Position numbers and translations under genes: made by a program. DNA of 64,000 bases, from NCBI GenBank assembly GCA_011109175.1, contig RDEW01000005.1, positions 1,552,324 through 1,616,323 on the forward strand, read 5' to 3'. Each line of letters opens with the position of its first letter. Position 1 is the stretch's first letter. The notes beneath the pieces were generated by a model. The model made no database searches and was not told where the DNA came from. It saw only the letters and a program-made list of their open reading frames with translations. Positions 35,768 through 47,004 of the stretch are shown piece by piece. Source of the stretch: Dicyema japonicum (taxonomy: Eukaryota > Dicyemida > Rhombozoa > Dicyemidae).

Positions 35768-37394
35768 ATGTCTTCCGAATTGGGGATTAGAGATACAATT
35801 AACGAATCTTTGTATGGTGAGTATTCTCTCGAAGAATTCCTTGCTGGGGCGACAGCAGACCACGAACTAGTCAAAGTGGGAGACATTGAAAGTCACATAG
35901 GGAATCAAATTTGGGTGAGAGCTCGCATGTCTCATTCCCGTGGCAAAGGTATTTTCAAAATATACAACCAGGCAGGAAGTGTTTTTATGGTTTTACGAGA
36001 CAGCGGAGAAACTTTTCAAGCAGTGGCGTTCAAATCTGATCGAATAACATCTGAGTTTCTTGAATATTTATCACAGTAGTCACCATGTCGTATTTTAGAA
36101 TCCCACGTGAGAGCATTGTCGAGATCTATGGTAAGGTTTCGGCTTCTCCAAGTCCCGTCAAATCGTGTAGTGTCACCAGTGTTGAATTGACTGTCGAGAA
36201 GGCCTTTGTTCTTAGCAGAGCTGTTTCTGTGCTTCCTTTGCAAGTTGACGAGGCTGAGAGAGAGCCTGGAGACGAGGCGCTTCCCGTAGCCTCCATGGAA
36301 AATGGTCTCAACAACCGGGTCATCGACCTCCGAGCAAGCATAAATCGCGCTATTTTCTTTGTTCAGAGTTGCATTGCTAAGGGATTCCGGGCGGCTGTGG
36401 ATGAACGTGGATTTATGGAAGTATTCGTTCCCAAAATTATAAGCGGTATACCTTTGATGTATAACATCATAGCTGCCAGTGAGGGAGGCTCGAATGTCTT
36501 CAAGGTGCAATATTTTGAAAAAATGGCGTTTCTGGCGCAGTCACCTCAGCTTTATAAAACAAATGTGTATTTCTGCGGATTTTGATGGCGTCTACACGAT
36601 TGGTCCTGTTTTCAGGGCTGAGGATTCGAATACTTACAGACATCTCACTGAATTCACGGGCCTAGACCTGGAACTTCGGATTCCTCACAATTACCACTAC
36701 CTGGTGGACACTGTTGGGCAAATTATGATTGAAATATTCGACTTTTTGAATGAAAAGTGCTCAAAAGAGGTGAATCGTTTGTGTGAAGCATTCCAAGTCA
36801 CTCCATTCGTCTATAACAGAAAGCCGTGAGTTTTATAAGTTATCTGAGGCTGATCCTACCTTTTTGGGACGCTGTGGAAATGTTAAGAGTTGAAGGGGAA
36901 GAAATGGGGGATTTTGATGACTTTAATTCTTCTCAGGAAAAACGACTCGGCGAAATCGTAAAAAGGAAGGTTGTATCGTCTTTACTGGTAGTTTGGGACC
37001 GATTTTTATATAATCGATAAATATCCACTAAATGTCCGGCCGTTCTACACGATGCCTGATTTCGCTAATAAAGTACTGTTTTGTAGTGATGCTAGGGCTA
37101 TTCGAACTCATTTGATATTTTTATGAGAGGAGAGGAGATCTGTTCGGGTGCTCAGAGAGTCCACGATGCGGAATTTCTTACTCAACGTGCTAAGGAGCAT
37201 GGAATAGGTTCTGGGATTTTCTGATGTTAGATCTGGAGACCATCAGGGATTATATCAACTCCTTTGAATATGGAGCTTATCCTCACGGAGGGATCGGTAT
37301 TGGACTGGAACGAGTCACCATGTTTTTTTTGGGAATTCGCAATATAAGGAGGACGAGTATGTTCCCCAGAGATCCTCATAGGGTCAGACCTTGA
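35768..37394 (+). CDS. DARS1: cytosolic aspartyl-tRNA synthetase (class IIb)
   Basis: Charges tRNA-Asp with aspartate in the cytosol. N-terminal OB fold: [42 protein letters not shown]. Class II core: [20 protein letters not shown] (motif 1 lead-in), [46 protein letters not shown] (motif 2 loop), [39 protein letters not shown], and motif 3 [20 protein letters not shown], ending SMFPRDP. Seven introns: 35949-35975, 36076-36098, 36446-36472, 36826-36848, 36970-36991, 37073-37095, 37208-37230 (22-27 bp). Three lack in-frame stops or keep the frame, so plain reading would keep them as false insertions. One extra A at about 36,556 breaks the frame after LYK, probably a sequence error. Spliced length of about 485 codons fits eukaryotic AspRS lacking a long N-terminal extension. 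Confidence 0.93.
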
Positions 37395-37541
37395 TCTTTT
37401 TAATGTCTATTTTGTCCAGTATTTTGGTTTTATTGTTGGATTTCTCTTGCTATGTGAATCAGGTATCATTCGTAAGAGACAAGTCTATCCAAGCGTACGC
37501 AAATCCATCCAAAACTACTCCCTACAAATTATCCAATGGAG

Positions 37542-38285
37542 TTATGTTATCCAATTAAGTCGTGTCCGACTTTTGGAGATCTCATGAACAAGTTTCTTCC
37601 ACTCTTCCCGATCCGTCGCAATTTGGTTTACGATTCTTCCTTCTAGCGAAATCTCCGTCTCTACTCGTTTGAGTACATCGGTGTTTGTTATTCTGGAAGT
37701 CCAAGGGATTCTTAGTAACCTCTTCCAGCACCACAGTTCAAAAGCATCAATTTTTCGTCTATCCGCCTTTTTCAATATCCATGATTCTGCTCCGTATAGA
37801 AAAACCGGGAACACGATTGCATTAACCAGTCTGCATTTGGTCCTTAAACAAATATCCTTGCTTTTCCAAATTCTATTCATTTTCAGGAAGGCGTCCCATG
37901 GCAATTCGCCTCTTGATTTCCAAGCCTCCGTCACCATTCGATTAATTAGACATCCCAGAAAGACAACATTATCGCAACTCTATTTTCTCATTCCCAATTT
38001 TTAGTTCTATTATTCCATCATTAGCAGTCATAATTTTGGTCTTCTTGATATTTAGCAATAAACCAAAGACGGCGCTCTCTTCTCTGAATCTTAGAATCAA
38101 CTTCTCTGTTTCAGCCAGTAAGGTTGTATCGTCAGCATAGCGCAAATTATTGATGCAAATTATGATAAATATTGAATAGGATGGGAGATAATAAGCATCC
38201 TTGTCTTCCTCCTTCACGGTATCTCTATACACTGTTCTAACAATAGCTTCTTGATCCTTATAAAGAGATTTGATAAGCAATATCA
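37542..38285 (-). mobile_element. RTE-like LINE fragment with internal deletion
   Basis: Minus strand: MLIKSLYKDQEAIVRTVYRD, LRYADDTTLLAETEKL (motif C), FGLLLNIKKTKIMTANDG, then a C-terminal part AESWILKKADRRKIDAFELW, CWKRLLRIPWTSRITN, and RIVNQIATDREEWKKLVHEI. Compared with the copy at 58.3-58.7 kb, about 180 bp encoding the FGHVVRSDS and GRPRTRW segments is missing between RIV and QIATDR. Confidence 0.8.
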
Positions 38286-38884
38286 GATGGGAATCGAATC
38301 CAAATTCTTTTTATCCAGTGGAGTAGGAATAACAAATCATTATTTAGATAACATTCTAGAACTTTTAGGAGAGTTGGATTACATTCAATGTAGAAAGGTA
38401 CTACAAAAGCGAAGATCACTCTAAATTTCATATGCACATAATTAACGACCAACTAATAACTCATTTGTTCCTGTTCAAGGTAGTGAGTTCTTATCTAAGT
38501 TCTTTCAATTAGATCTAGATGGATTTGAACCAAGAAATCATTTTGAGTTTCTGATGTCTCCTGAGTTCTTTAATAAGCGGGAGAAGAGCTTATACCCATC
38601 TTGAGAAAATGAAGATATTAATCGTAGTATAGCTACGGCAAATTGGTCAGAGCTAGCCGGTTCATCCATCCGACGATTAAACACTTGGTTAGGTAATTAT
38701 TTTTATAAATTCTGAAATATCTGAGAAAAATTAAATTATGAGTACAAAATCAGATATTTCCCTTACCCTTTAAATAAAAATTAAAAAAAAAACTTTTTAT
38801 TGCAAAAATTGAATTCTGGAAAAATGAAATTATTTATGGGAATAGTTAAATATTAATTAATAAATAATTATAAATTAACACAGC
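38286..38884. other. intergenic, one unexplained short frame
   Basis: A 48-codon plus frame at about 38,459-38,601 (FVPVQGSEFLSKFFQLDLDG, FEPRNHFEFLMSPEFF) and, after one stop, INRSIATANWSELAGSSIRR look protein-like but have no start codon and no family I can name. They could be exons of a small gene or a worn element. The remainder is AT-rich. Confidence 0.25.
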
Positions 38885-39005
38885 CGTCCATCCAAAGTGG
38901 ACCCCGCCGACATTATCGACGTTTCGTTGCCTCTCGCGATTGCAACAGAGATCAACTGGAGGAGCTACCGGGTCTCAGTTTTCTTTAGGAAACGAAGCAA
39001 TTTTA
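38885..39005 (-). mobile_element. YLDD/KRPDG LINE 3' end copy
   Basis: Reverse complement of 29,515-29,650 with few changes (gtccatccaaagtggacccc, attgcaacagagatcaactg). It carries only the last 40 codons and stop. Confidence 0.75.
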
Positions 39006-39059
39006 AAATAAAAATTTCATTATGGAAAAATAAACGAAATTATTTATTGTAAAACGAAA

Positions 39060-39800
39060 TTAAATTTTTCTGGACATTTTCAGATTCAAAGCTTCGATTT
39101 TTAATAAGAATTTTCGTCAAAAGAGATATCGCCCTTTCAACCTAAGCTGAGCTTCCACATCAATTTCGAAGGTATGAGTAAATTTCTGGCGAAATATTTA
39201 AAAAAAAAAAAGAAATCAAGAATGCTTAGTATCCCAGATTTCTAAAGCTTTTTTTGATATATAATTTTTTTATATTGCACCGATCTGATGAAAATTCTAT
39301 GTTGTTCAGATCTGTTAAGATTTTTCAATTGAATAATCGAGTAGGTATTTGAAATCATTTCAATTAATCCCAAATAATTTGAACTGATTTGGGTTAAGCT
39401 TGGAAACAACGTAGGATTATTCACTGATTTTTTGCCTAAAATAATTAAAAACTAAAACATTTTGTATTAAAACTCCATCTCCTTCAAATTCAGATACGAT
39501 TTTAATAATTTCTGGAAGATTCTGGGAGTAATATTTTGCTGCTTTTAGCCAGCTTCCCCATCTTGTGAGAACAACTTAGGGCAGATTTTCTATTTGTGAG
39601 AACATTTCACACCGTCTTTTGATCATCACCGTGGCAGCCGTTAAAGAAGAAATCAGGCTATGAAAATCTATGAAGTAGGATTTTATTCTTAGTGTAATAG
39701 ACGTGAAACAAAATTGACGTGGAAAAGATTTGGACATAAAAGATTTTTTATTGAGGTCCCAGCTAAAATTAGATTTATTCCTACCACTTGTCATATATCT
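39060..39800 (-). mobile_element. hAT transposase fragment, second copy
   Basis: The minus strand has VVLTRWGSWLKAAKYYSQNL (about 39,560), EIIKIVSEFEGDGVLIQNVL, then ISSNYLGLIEMISNTYSIIQ (39,310-39,390). It parallels the LTRWGSWFKAATYYSENL copy at 16.3 kb. N-terminal sequence continues to about 39,800 (FYVQIFSTSILFHVYYTKN-like) and both ends are worn. Confidence 0.7.
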
Positions 39801-40006
39801 TGCGGCATCTGTACGAATAAGAGGAACTTTTCACGTTCAATTGACAATTTTTTTATTATTTCATCAACTTAATACAAATTGTTGAATTGGTAGGCGGAGA
39901 ATGTAGATTCTTACACAATATGAGAAACAATTATAGCACGTTTTTTTAAATTTTTTATTTTTAATTAATTTTAATTTCAACAATTTGTGTTGAAGTTGAT
40001 AAAATA
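39801..40006. other. AT-rich spacer
   Basis: Contains an imperfect palindrome around caatttgtgttgaagttgat (39,982) and ttgtcatatatcttgcggca. No gene. Confidence 0.25.
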
Positions 40007-40248
40007 ATGAAAAAAAATTTCATTAAACTCCTATGCCTGTGCGTCATGGGGAATCAATCTGTCCTGGACGAACAAACAAAGAATCCTCATTACTTGAAGA
40101 CCTTATCCGACAAAATGGAAAGGGATTTGCTACCCTGTGCAGGTAGTGCAACTCTCAGCAATACACAGTCACGACGTGTCTTGTAAGAAGGGTATACATC
40201 ACCCCTCTCCAATTCCTATTCCCCAAACCCCTGCCCACAGAGAATTAA
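40007..40248 (+). CDS. small candidate gene with signal-like N-terminus
   Basis: An open frame from 40,007 begins MKKNFIKLLCLCVMGNQSVL and continues DEQTKNPHYLKTLSDKMERD. Unspliced it stops at 40,186 (59 codons). If a 26-bp GT..AG segment at 40,142-40,167 is an intron, as its size suggests, the protein continues to 40,248 (about 71 codons, end PLPTEN). The first 15 residues are basic then hydrophobic, like a short signal peptide. No family recognised. Its location between two dead elements weakens the case. Confidence 0.3.
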
Positions 40249-40264
40249 TTAAAATTAATAATTA

Positions 40265-40380
40265 ATTAGCACAGCCATCCATCCAAAGTGGACATTGCGT
40301 TGCCTCTCACGATTGCAACAGAGATCAACTGGAGAAGCCACCGGGTCTCACGTGCGTCGTTAGTGTAGCTAGGCGTTTTT
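40265..40380 (-). mobile_element. YLDD/KRPDG LINE 3' end copy
   Basis: Same 3' segment as 38,885-39,005, in the same orientation, with a 12-bp deletion near the start. Its left flank is attaattagc in an AT-rich tract. Confidence 0.75.
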
Positions 40381-42438
40381 TTTTAATTTATCCGAAAAGA
40401 TTTCTGACACGTGAGAAATGGATATTTGTCATTCTGTTGAATTAATTTTATAATTTTGATTTGTTAGAATTTTTTTAATCTTATACAACTTGGCTTAGTT
40501 AGTTAAGTAACCCCTGCCTCACTGTAGGAGACCAGCAGCTATTAAATAGGACGCAGCAGATGCTGGTCGCTCCTATAGATCGGTCAGTCCCGGCATTGTA
40601 GACGAACGTTGTGCTAATTCATTGACATTCAAATAGGTGATTTGTTGTCAATACGTGGAGGTTCCAAAAGGGACAGAGGAAATCGTACGTCAGTAGAGAG
40701 GGGTGGTGCCCACATCATAGACGAGCCAAGTTTAGCCGGACGTCCCTTGGAAGAGAAGATTATGATTGGTCTATCGGAGTAGGGGGACGGTGCAGTATTT
40801 TATTATCTTCGAGTCTTCGGATGCTTCTCAAAATCGTGTATCTGTTCATCTCGTACCCAAACAAGAATTTATGGAATACAACCAGATGACACCCACGCAG
40901 GTTATTTACTAACACACCCAAACAGTAACCATTTACGTACATGCACTAAACACACTCAGCTATCTGGCCTAGATAACCAGAAACTAGTACATACTCGTTT
41001 TATCGTCTCAGTGGTGGTCCATCTGCAGATTCATTTACAGAAACCTTGTTACGACTTTTACTTCCTTTAAATGAATAGGCTCGGGTGTCTACTCCCATCC
41101 ATAAAATGCAAGATCCAACAACCTCACCAAATCATTGATTGGTAATAATAATATTTATTATGACAAACCGACATCTTGAAACTCAAGAATCTACCCAATA
41201 AAGAATACAATGATAATGCAGGCACAGTGGTCCTGTTTACCACAAGAAATTGTTCCAAGACTCCCCAATCTGACTGATCAATCAAATTTGTCTCAGTTAA
41301 GTGAAATATAACAAAGTTGCTGAGACTGTTTTCAAAAGAATACCTCGAGACAGATGCCCTTTAACCACAAGAACTTTCAATGAACAATCTTATACGACGA
41401 ATTTAGTGGCAAATCTGAAGAGTTTGTGAACTTTTTACCAGCTTTACTACCCAATAGGATCAGGAAGTTGAAAATAGGACTCTAGATGCAAATCTCTTAT
41501 TTTAGAGAATGTCAAAGCGAGTTTTATCCCCAAATTCACCAAATTCGTCAATATTTCGAGATGTTCACAAACCCTCAAAGTTCTTTACAAATTTTTGGAA
41601 AAGTCGTAGCTGCGACCAAGGCCAGAGTCAATGAGTAGATTAAGTTGTCCCGCCTAAGATCATAAATGGTATTATGACTATCATTTAGGTTTGGTAGCTA
41701 GCATTAGAGTCGACGTGGTAAACAACAGTGTAATTATTTGGCAACTAGCCACCCTATTCAAAACCCTCAGCGATATCAATATAACTGATACATTGGACTT
41801 ATCGATATTGAACGGTAAAATGAGCTCATTGACAAAAAATATACGCAATATCCTCACACGTCAATAAGGATGACTTATTTTTACTAAGAGTTGAACGTGG
41901 AAAGGAATTAATATCGACAAATACTTCTTAAATTCTTCTAAGTCCTGGAAGAAGGCGTGTTATCCAAAAAATACATATGACCGAATTTCTCAACCGAAAA
42001 TACTAAGTTGAAAATTCTGCCATTTTTGCGTAAAAATTGAATAATTAGAAAATAATAGTTGATCGAGCAAATAAGAAAGTTATTAGGCTCATTCCTGGTT
42101 TTCATGTGGTGCACCTGCTCGTGGAGAAAACTGCTTACATTTTAGCGGACAGACCCAGCTTATTTCCTTTGCCAAACAACTACCAAATAGTTTGATTGGC
42201 AATGGCTACAGGACGCGAAGCTACCGTTCCCGGATTTCTTTAATCAGGTGTAGTAATGTTGAACACCTGTGGGATCTATGGGAGCGTTCGCTCTTATCTG
42301 TAAATTTCTTGTTAGCCACCGGTTTCTTTCAATCGAAGGGACGGTGGATAAATAAATAAAAAGTAGGCTTATTCCTCTTCAATTGCTTGAACGGCCTCAA
42401 TGTTGATGTAACCGAGTCTTGCTGTTCGTTAAAGTATG
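40381..42438 (+). other. gene-poor region, possible worn LTR-element pieces
   Basis: At about 40,808-40,930 a broken plus frame gives LRVFGCFSKSC and IYGIQPDDTHAGYLL, reminiscent of copia-type integrase ends. At about 41,395-41,640 GKSEEFVNFLPALLP, MQISYFRECQSEFYP and QIFGKVVAATKARVNE resemble a gag region. Neither is strong and no LTRs were seen. The rest, to 42,438, shows no coding structure. Confidence 0.25.
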
Positions 42439-42901
42439 TTAATAATTCACCCAGATCAAAGGGATTGTTATATCTTCCTCAAGGTTGCGACCTATTTTTG
42501 AAAATGATGTACCAAATTGTGCCTTGGTCACATTGGACGACTTAGGAGAGACTGGTATTGATAATGGGACAATCGACGGAATACATGAAATTGGGATATT
42601 CTAGCTCTCGAGATTTTGAGTGAACGAAAACTCCGCCTGGGATGATCGAAACCTTTAAATAACCCCTTCTATAGCTACCTGACATTTTAAAATGTCTATA
42701 CACCACACGTTGAATGGAATAAGAAGAATCCTTAGGAAATTGATGATTTCCAGAGATCAGACCGGTATAGTTGGTTCTGTGCAGAACTAGAAAGTGGACT
42801 CGGACAAGAGAAGATGTGACCTTTTTGGTCCTCAAGAAAGCATGATGGCGATAGTGGAGAGGACGATTACCAATCCTGCACAGATACGAATGCAAATCCA
42901 T
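42439..42901 (-). CDS. unrecognised spliced gene, at least two exons
   Basis: Exon 1 is open from 42,901 (YSIQRVVYRHFKMSGSYRRG, YLKVSIIPGGVFVHSKSREL, EYPNFMYS). Removing a 26-bp GT..AG intron at 42552-42577 joins it in frame to SPKSSNVTKAQFGTSFSKIG, RNLEEDITIPLIWVNY and stop. The exact phase match and intron size support a real gene. The ATG at 42,901 may be internal, because an acceptor-like site lies just upstream and further 5' exons are possible. There is a faint likeness to PIG-X/PBN1 luminal domains (the G.YRR and IPGGVFV blocks), too weak to name it. Confidence 0.45.
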
Positions 42902-43149
42902 GCTGTGACCAGAAAAAATAATATCAGAATTAAATTATTTTTCATCTGAAAAAATCACTTTAATCAAAATAGTGACCTTGATAAAATTACTCAAAAATTA
43001 TTAGGGATTTTTAGTCACCGTCTACCAGTTTTTATTGGTATGACTATGTTCCATTATTCAAGCGTGACATCAAGATTAGAAATGTTGCCTTACATGACTA
43101 CTCTAGCAAGAGTGGTACTGTGTATCTGTTTTATCAAGGTTCAATTAAT

Positions 43150-43390
43150 CTGTTAGAAAGAAGGTTTTAAATTTTACGAGGTTTTGTCGTAACTTGTGAT
43201 CCGTCTGCCGCCTAGTGGTATCACAAAAAATTAATTTCTCTCCCACATTCCACTGGAGTTGTTCCCATAACTGCAAGATCTGGACGGTTTGTTCCATTCT
43301 AGTCCTGGAAGGACTAGTTTGCGACATTGAAGTCTCTGCTTCTGAGACCGCGGGAACCGAACACATTTAATTAGTCATTAAATTTAGAAA
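43150..43390 (+). repeat. SIDE-like element, type B, plus orientation
   Basis: Plus strand: cttgtgatccgtctgccgcc, then ctctcccacattccactgga, gttcccataactgcaag and the tail gaacacatttaattagtcat. All follow the block order of the 13.2 and 49.8 kb elements. A 73-codon minus frame over it is a shadow. Confidence 0.6.
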
Positions 43391-43469
43391 TGTGAAGAAT
43401 AAAGCTTTTAAAACAAAAAAATGTAATCTAGCGTGAAATTTTATGGAAATCATTCATGTGGAGGATTAC

Positions 43470-44568
43470 TTACAACTTTTCCTCTCGTTTCGGGGGAAAT
43501 TCAATGTATGATGGTCTTTTATTTTCTGCTATGTTGACATGTACGTAATTAGTGCCTTGATCCTTCTTTCCGTTTGTTGGATACTGTGAAGACACGAAAT
43601 GGAAGTAATCCGATTCAGCCTTATAGTTAACCATTTCATCGATGATTTGGGAAGGTGCACGTGGATTGAAGTTGTAAGATGAAAACAGTGGTCTCATTAA
43701 CATCATGGTGGAAGACATCTGAAAAAAATAAAATAAAAACTTCCAAAAAACTGAGAATTTCAGGCAAAACCCCATTTTCGGAAAACTTAACATTTTAACC
43801 AAAAAAACCTTATTATTGGCGTTTTCAAACGATTTTGGAATCTCGTGGGTTGTTTTGAACTCAAAGTGCCAATACAAAATTTTTCCCGTCACACAGTTTA
43901 GACGTAACTTCCAGGGACCGTTGGAAAATGTTGTGGACAGCTTCTTATATTCAGAACGGATCATAATTTCAGGAAAGTATATTACAAACTCTTCCCCTTC
44001 AAAATAATAATTTTCAGTTTGGGGGACTTGAAATTGCATTTTCTTGATCCCCGACTCGAACAGCTTACGAAAGTAAACCGGTAGCAGTTCTTTCGTCAAT
44101 CCTGTAGTTTTAACATCAGCAAACCAAATGTCTTGTAAATCCCATAAAATTTCCCAGAAAGCTCAAAAGTAACGTTTTCTGCAAAAAAGACGTTTACCAT
44201 GTTTTCCCACCAGCTGAGGTAGACGCTCTTTTAGTTAGTCAATGACCCATACTTGTATGTATTCTTTCACTTTTTCATTTCTGATCTTTGGATTATCCTA
44301 AAATGAGAAATCCGGATACCACGTGAACTGACCCACACGTACTGCTCATGGCGAGGTATTTATTTAGCTTATTGATCAGATTCCTCACAAATTTAATCTG
44401 TTTTTTCAAACTCATTTCATATTCTAGCATTTTGATGTAATTCCTATATTTTAGCTTTTTGTTGGAGAATAAAAATACTTCCGAGTTCATCAGATGGTTG
44501 AAAAAGACTGGATTCCCCCGTGACATTCCGTTATTTCCGCCATAGTTCACTAAAATTAAAAAAAACAT
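43470..44568 (-). CDS. LDB/Chip-like LIM-domain-binding transcription cofactor
   Basis: LDB (NLI/Chip) proteins dimerise and bridge LIM-homeodomain and other factors at enhancers in the nucleus. Matching blocks in family order: LSWWENMVNVFFAENVTFEL (the WW..F..FF start of the dimerisation domain), LTKELLPVYFRKLFESGIKK (Y.I..tLIPrYFRsiFEGG in the family), LRLNCVTGKILYWHFEFKTT, HEIPKSF, then MRPLFSSYNFNPRAPSQI, comparable to the helix before the nuclear-localisation segment. Introns: 44102-44124 (23 bp), 43719-43808 (90 bp), probably 44228-44246 (19 bp). The N-terminal exon (44,293-44,568) is joined by an unclear intron. The C-terminal LIM-interaction domain is not visible, and the frame stops at 43,470 after a divergent tail, so this may be a truncated or unusual family member. 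Confidence 0.65.
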
Positions 44569-44689
44569 CCCTTAACTGTTGTCACTCAATAAAAATTGCC
44601 GGCGCTTAAAATATTATTTTTATGACCAATAATTTTTCAAATTACGTTAAAATCGATTATTACGTAATCAAGTCGACTAGTGTTTCTTG

Positions 44690-44865
44690 TGGTGCCACGT
44701 GGCTACTTGATTGAAGATTTCTCTTGCTTCTCTCTGTTGGTGTCATTGGATCCACCTTAATCAGGAGACACATAATGGCCGGCATTAAAAAAATCCATCT
44801 ATTCATTCCACTGAGAGACAATTTCGCTCCCTGGAGACGAGTTCTGTAATCGACCTATAAAAGTT
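44690..44865 (+). repeat. SIDE-like element, type A, plus orientation
   Basis: Starts ttgtggtgccacgtggctac, ttgattgaagatttctcttg, then gtcattggatccacc, and ccatctattcattccactga, gagacaatttcgctccctgg. The same blocks occur at 61,660-61,800. It runs straight into APE-LINE RT sequence at 44,866, so it may be the leader of that LINE copy instead of an independent element. Confidence 0.65.
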
Positions 44866-46075
44866 AATAAAATTCATCGGGCTGGAACTTGCAAAACAGC
44901 CTTCTCTAACGGATCTGACAAAATCCCAATGATCCTACTAAAGAATCTTGGTGATCAGGGAATCACTACATTGACGAGGATATACAATAACTCTATCAAT
45001 GAAAACTTCATTCCACCATATCGAAGAAAGCACACCTCCAACCTATTCTGAAACCAGGAAGAACGATGAAGGATCCCACTTCCTATAGGCCGTCGCGTTG
45101 CTCTGCTCCATTTAGAAAATCATGGAGAAGCTGGTTTTTTCAAAAATTAAAGACTCTCTCGGATATGGAATTCCACATGATTCAGCCTTGACTAACTATA
45201 TTGATTTTATCACAGACGAGACATCTAAAAGCTGTACTCCATTGATGTCCAAAAGGCTCTCGACTCTCGAAAAAGATTTTTGGAAAATTTTCTAAACAAA
45301 ATTCCTGGGAAATATTAAACTCTGGCTAGCTAACTTCCTTACGACGGAGACGAGTTTTTATTGACAGTCAAAATCCATTCACGATATCTTTCTAATGATG
45401 TTCTTCAAGGATCCCAGGTATCCCCCTCCCTATTCATGGCCGATCGGAGGATGAAAATGATATCATTGTCTCCTACACAGAAGGCGTCTACATTGTTTCT
45501 CAAGATCGGGACATCCAGGCTGTTATCTCAAGGTTACATTAATAAACCGTGTCAACGATCGGCTAGTGAAGAACCTCTTAGCTACCAGTTCTAAAAAGTC
45601 AATGACAACTCTTTTTTACCTCGGACCCGAGACTGGGAAGACGAACACTATAATTAAAAGTAAACAAAGCTCCCCTACAGTCAATCTACAAAAATTTTGG
45701 GAATTGACACGCATTTGTGCTTCTCGCACCATGCGGGAAACGTTTTAATGAAATGCGGAAGATTAACTTCTGAAGAGTTTCCTAGATTATGGAAGGTCGG
45801 AAGCCATCTGGTCCTTGATTCCTATACAAACAGTACATCGAGACTGTCATCTCCTACGCATGCGCATCAAATGGCTCTTTCGTCTCTTGGACCAATTCTG
45901 TTAGGATCGCAGACGCCAGGAAAAAAGTTCTTAATGTGAAAAAACAGTGGAAGTTTGGAGTGAAATGTTCCAAACTGACAGCGTTAAAGGCCTTAATTCA
46001 GTAAAATTATGTTGGCTCGATGGAGGAACACTGCTAGAAACTTAGGGTGCTAGTTGATCACATGGTATGTTAGTT
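44866..46075 (+). mobile_element. APE-LINE copy, decayed
   Basis: Plus-strand pieces: ILVIRESLH..RGYTITLS and KIMEKLVFSKIKDSLGYGIP (RT motif region), NIKLWLANFLTTETSF, FKDPRYPP (motif B with changes), and LVKNLLATSSKK-like thumb sequence. The order follows the copies at 49.2 and 54.1 kb. Highly mutated. It ends near 46,075 with gatcacatggtatgttag, the usual LINE end. Confidence 0.65.
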
Positions 46076-46334
46076 ATGGTTTAGCAGTGATCTTAGTTTA
46101 TACAAAAAGGAGAGGTTTTACATTATCATAACTAAATTCAAAAAACTACTTACTTCATCATCAGACTAGAGCTATATTAGATTTAGAAAATCAGATATTT
46201 CACTCAGAAAGGATAAAATCTTGGGGGTCCCAAAATAAAAAAAAACATATAATTACAATCATTGGATACTTCCAAGTATAGAATAAATCCTATGAATTAA
46301 ATAGTAACACCATCACTGAGTAAAAATAAATTTA

Positions 46335-46665
46335 TGATTAATTGCCGATGCGGCAGGGTGGTTGACAGGAAAGGACTACATCCGCTGTCATGCACGAGCG
46401 CCTGGAGATTCCCCATTACGCCATGTTAAACTAGATTGTCATGAGGGCTATCGAAGAAGCCGAGTTTACTTGCCTTCTGAAACCCGCCCGGTTTTGACAG
46501 AGGTAAGGGGAAGAGGCCAGATGGCCTAACGACCATTCCAAGAAAGGTGTCTTGCTAGAGATTCAATGTGCATGGATACTTTCTAAAACGCGAATCTGCG
46601 CAAGTCATCATTACGATGCTTTTCCAGAACATTGGAATTGCGTTCATGAGAGGTAACTAAATTAT
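46335..46665 (+). mobile_element. YLDD/KRPDG LINE endonuclease fragment
   Basis: CRCGRVVDRKGLHPLSC (zinc knuckle), then GKGKRPDGLTTIPRKV (PD motif) and, at the end, IGIAFMRGN. It corresponds to 23,300-23,520 on the other strand. A deletion brings the endonuclease start and the C-terminal RGN motif close together. Confidence 0.75.
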
Positions 46666-46800
46666 AAAAGTATTGAAAATATAAAACTTGTGGTTTAAAC
46701 TGCGGTTCAAGCCAACCTAACCTTCAAAAGTTTGAAAAACAACATTAAATTACAGACATTAACTAAACCACATTTTCAAATTAGTAAAATAAAGGGAAAC

Positions 46801-47004
46801 TCCCATTGCGTGCTCAATGCAGGCATAATTAAATTAAGCCAAAACGAAAAAATTCAGGTGATAATGGAAATTCTCCCAACAAAATTAAAGTTTAAAATAT
46901 AAAATTTATATTTATTCAAAAAAAACAACTAAAGCAATAATTTTATAATAAATTTGTTATGACAGATCTCTATTATGACCTGCAGGCATTGAGCACGCAA
47001 TGGA
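46801..47004. repeat. inverted repeat, about 25 bp arms
   Basis: tcccattgcgtgctcaatgc at 46,801-46,820 is the reverse complement of gcattgagcacgcaatgga at 46,986-47,004 with one difference. Flanking bases extend the match to about 25 bp. The loop of about 155 bp holds the start of an unassigned 80-codon frame (46,959-47,201). It could be the ends of a small palindromic element. Confidence 0.6.

Noticed and set aside
40381-42438. A full copia or gypsy retrotransposon
   Set aside because: Only two weak, out-of-order hints (integrase-end-like, gag-like) and no LTRs or RT were found. Left as an unassigned region.
42905-42945. Signal peptide exon (MKNNLILILFFLVTAW) for the 42.4-42.9 kb gene
   Set aside because: Its frame does not connect to the supported exon with any GT..AG intron of plausible size. 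The hydrophobic run may be incidental in AT-rich DNA.
43145-43366. 73-codon minus frame resembling a small protein
   Set aside because: The region aligns block by block with the type B SIDE elements, so the frame is incidental.
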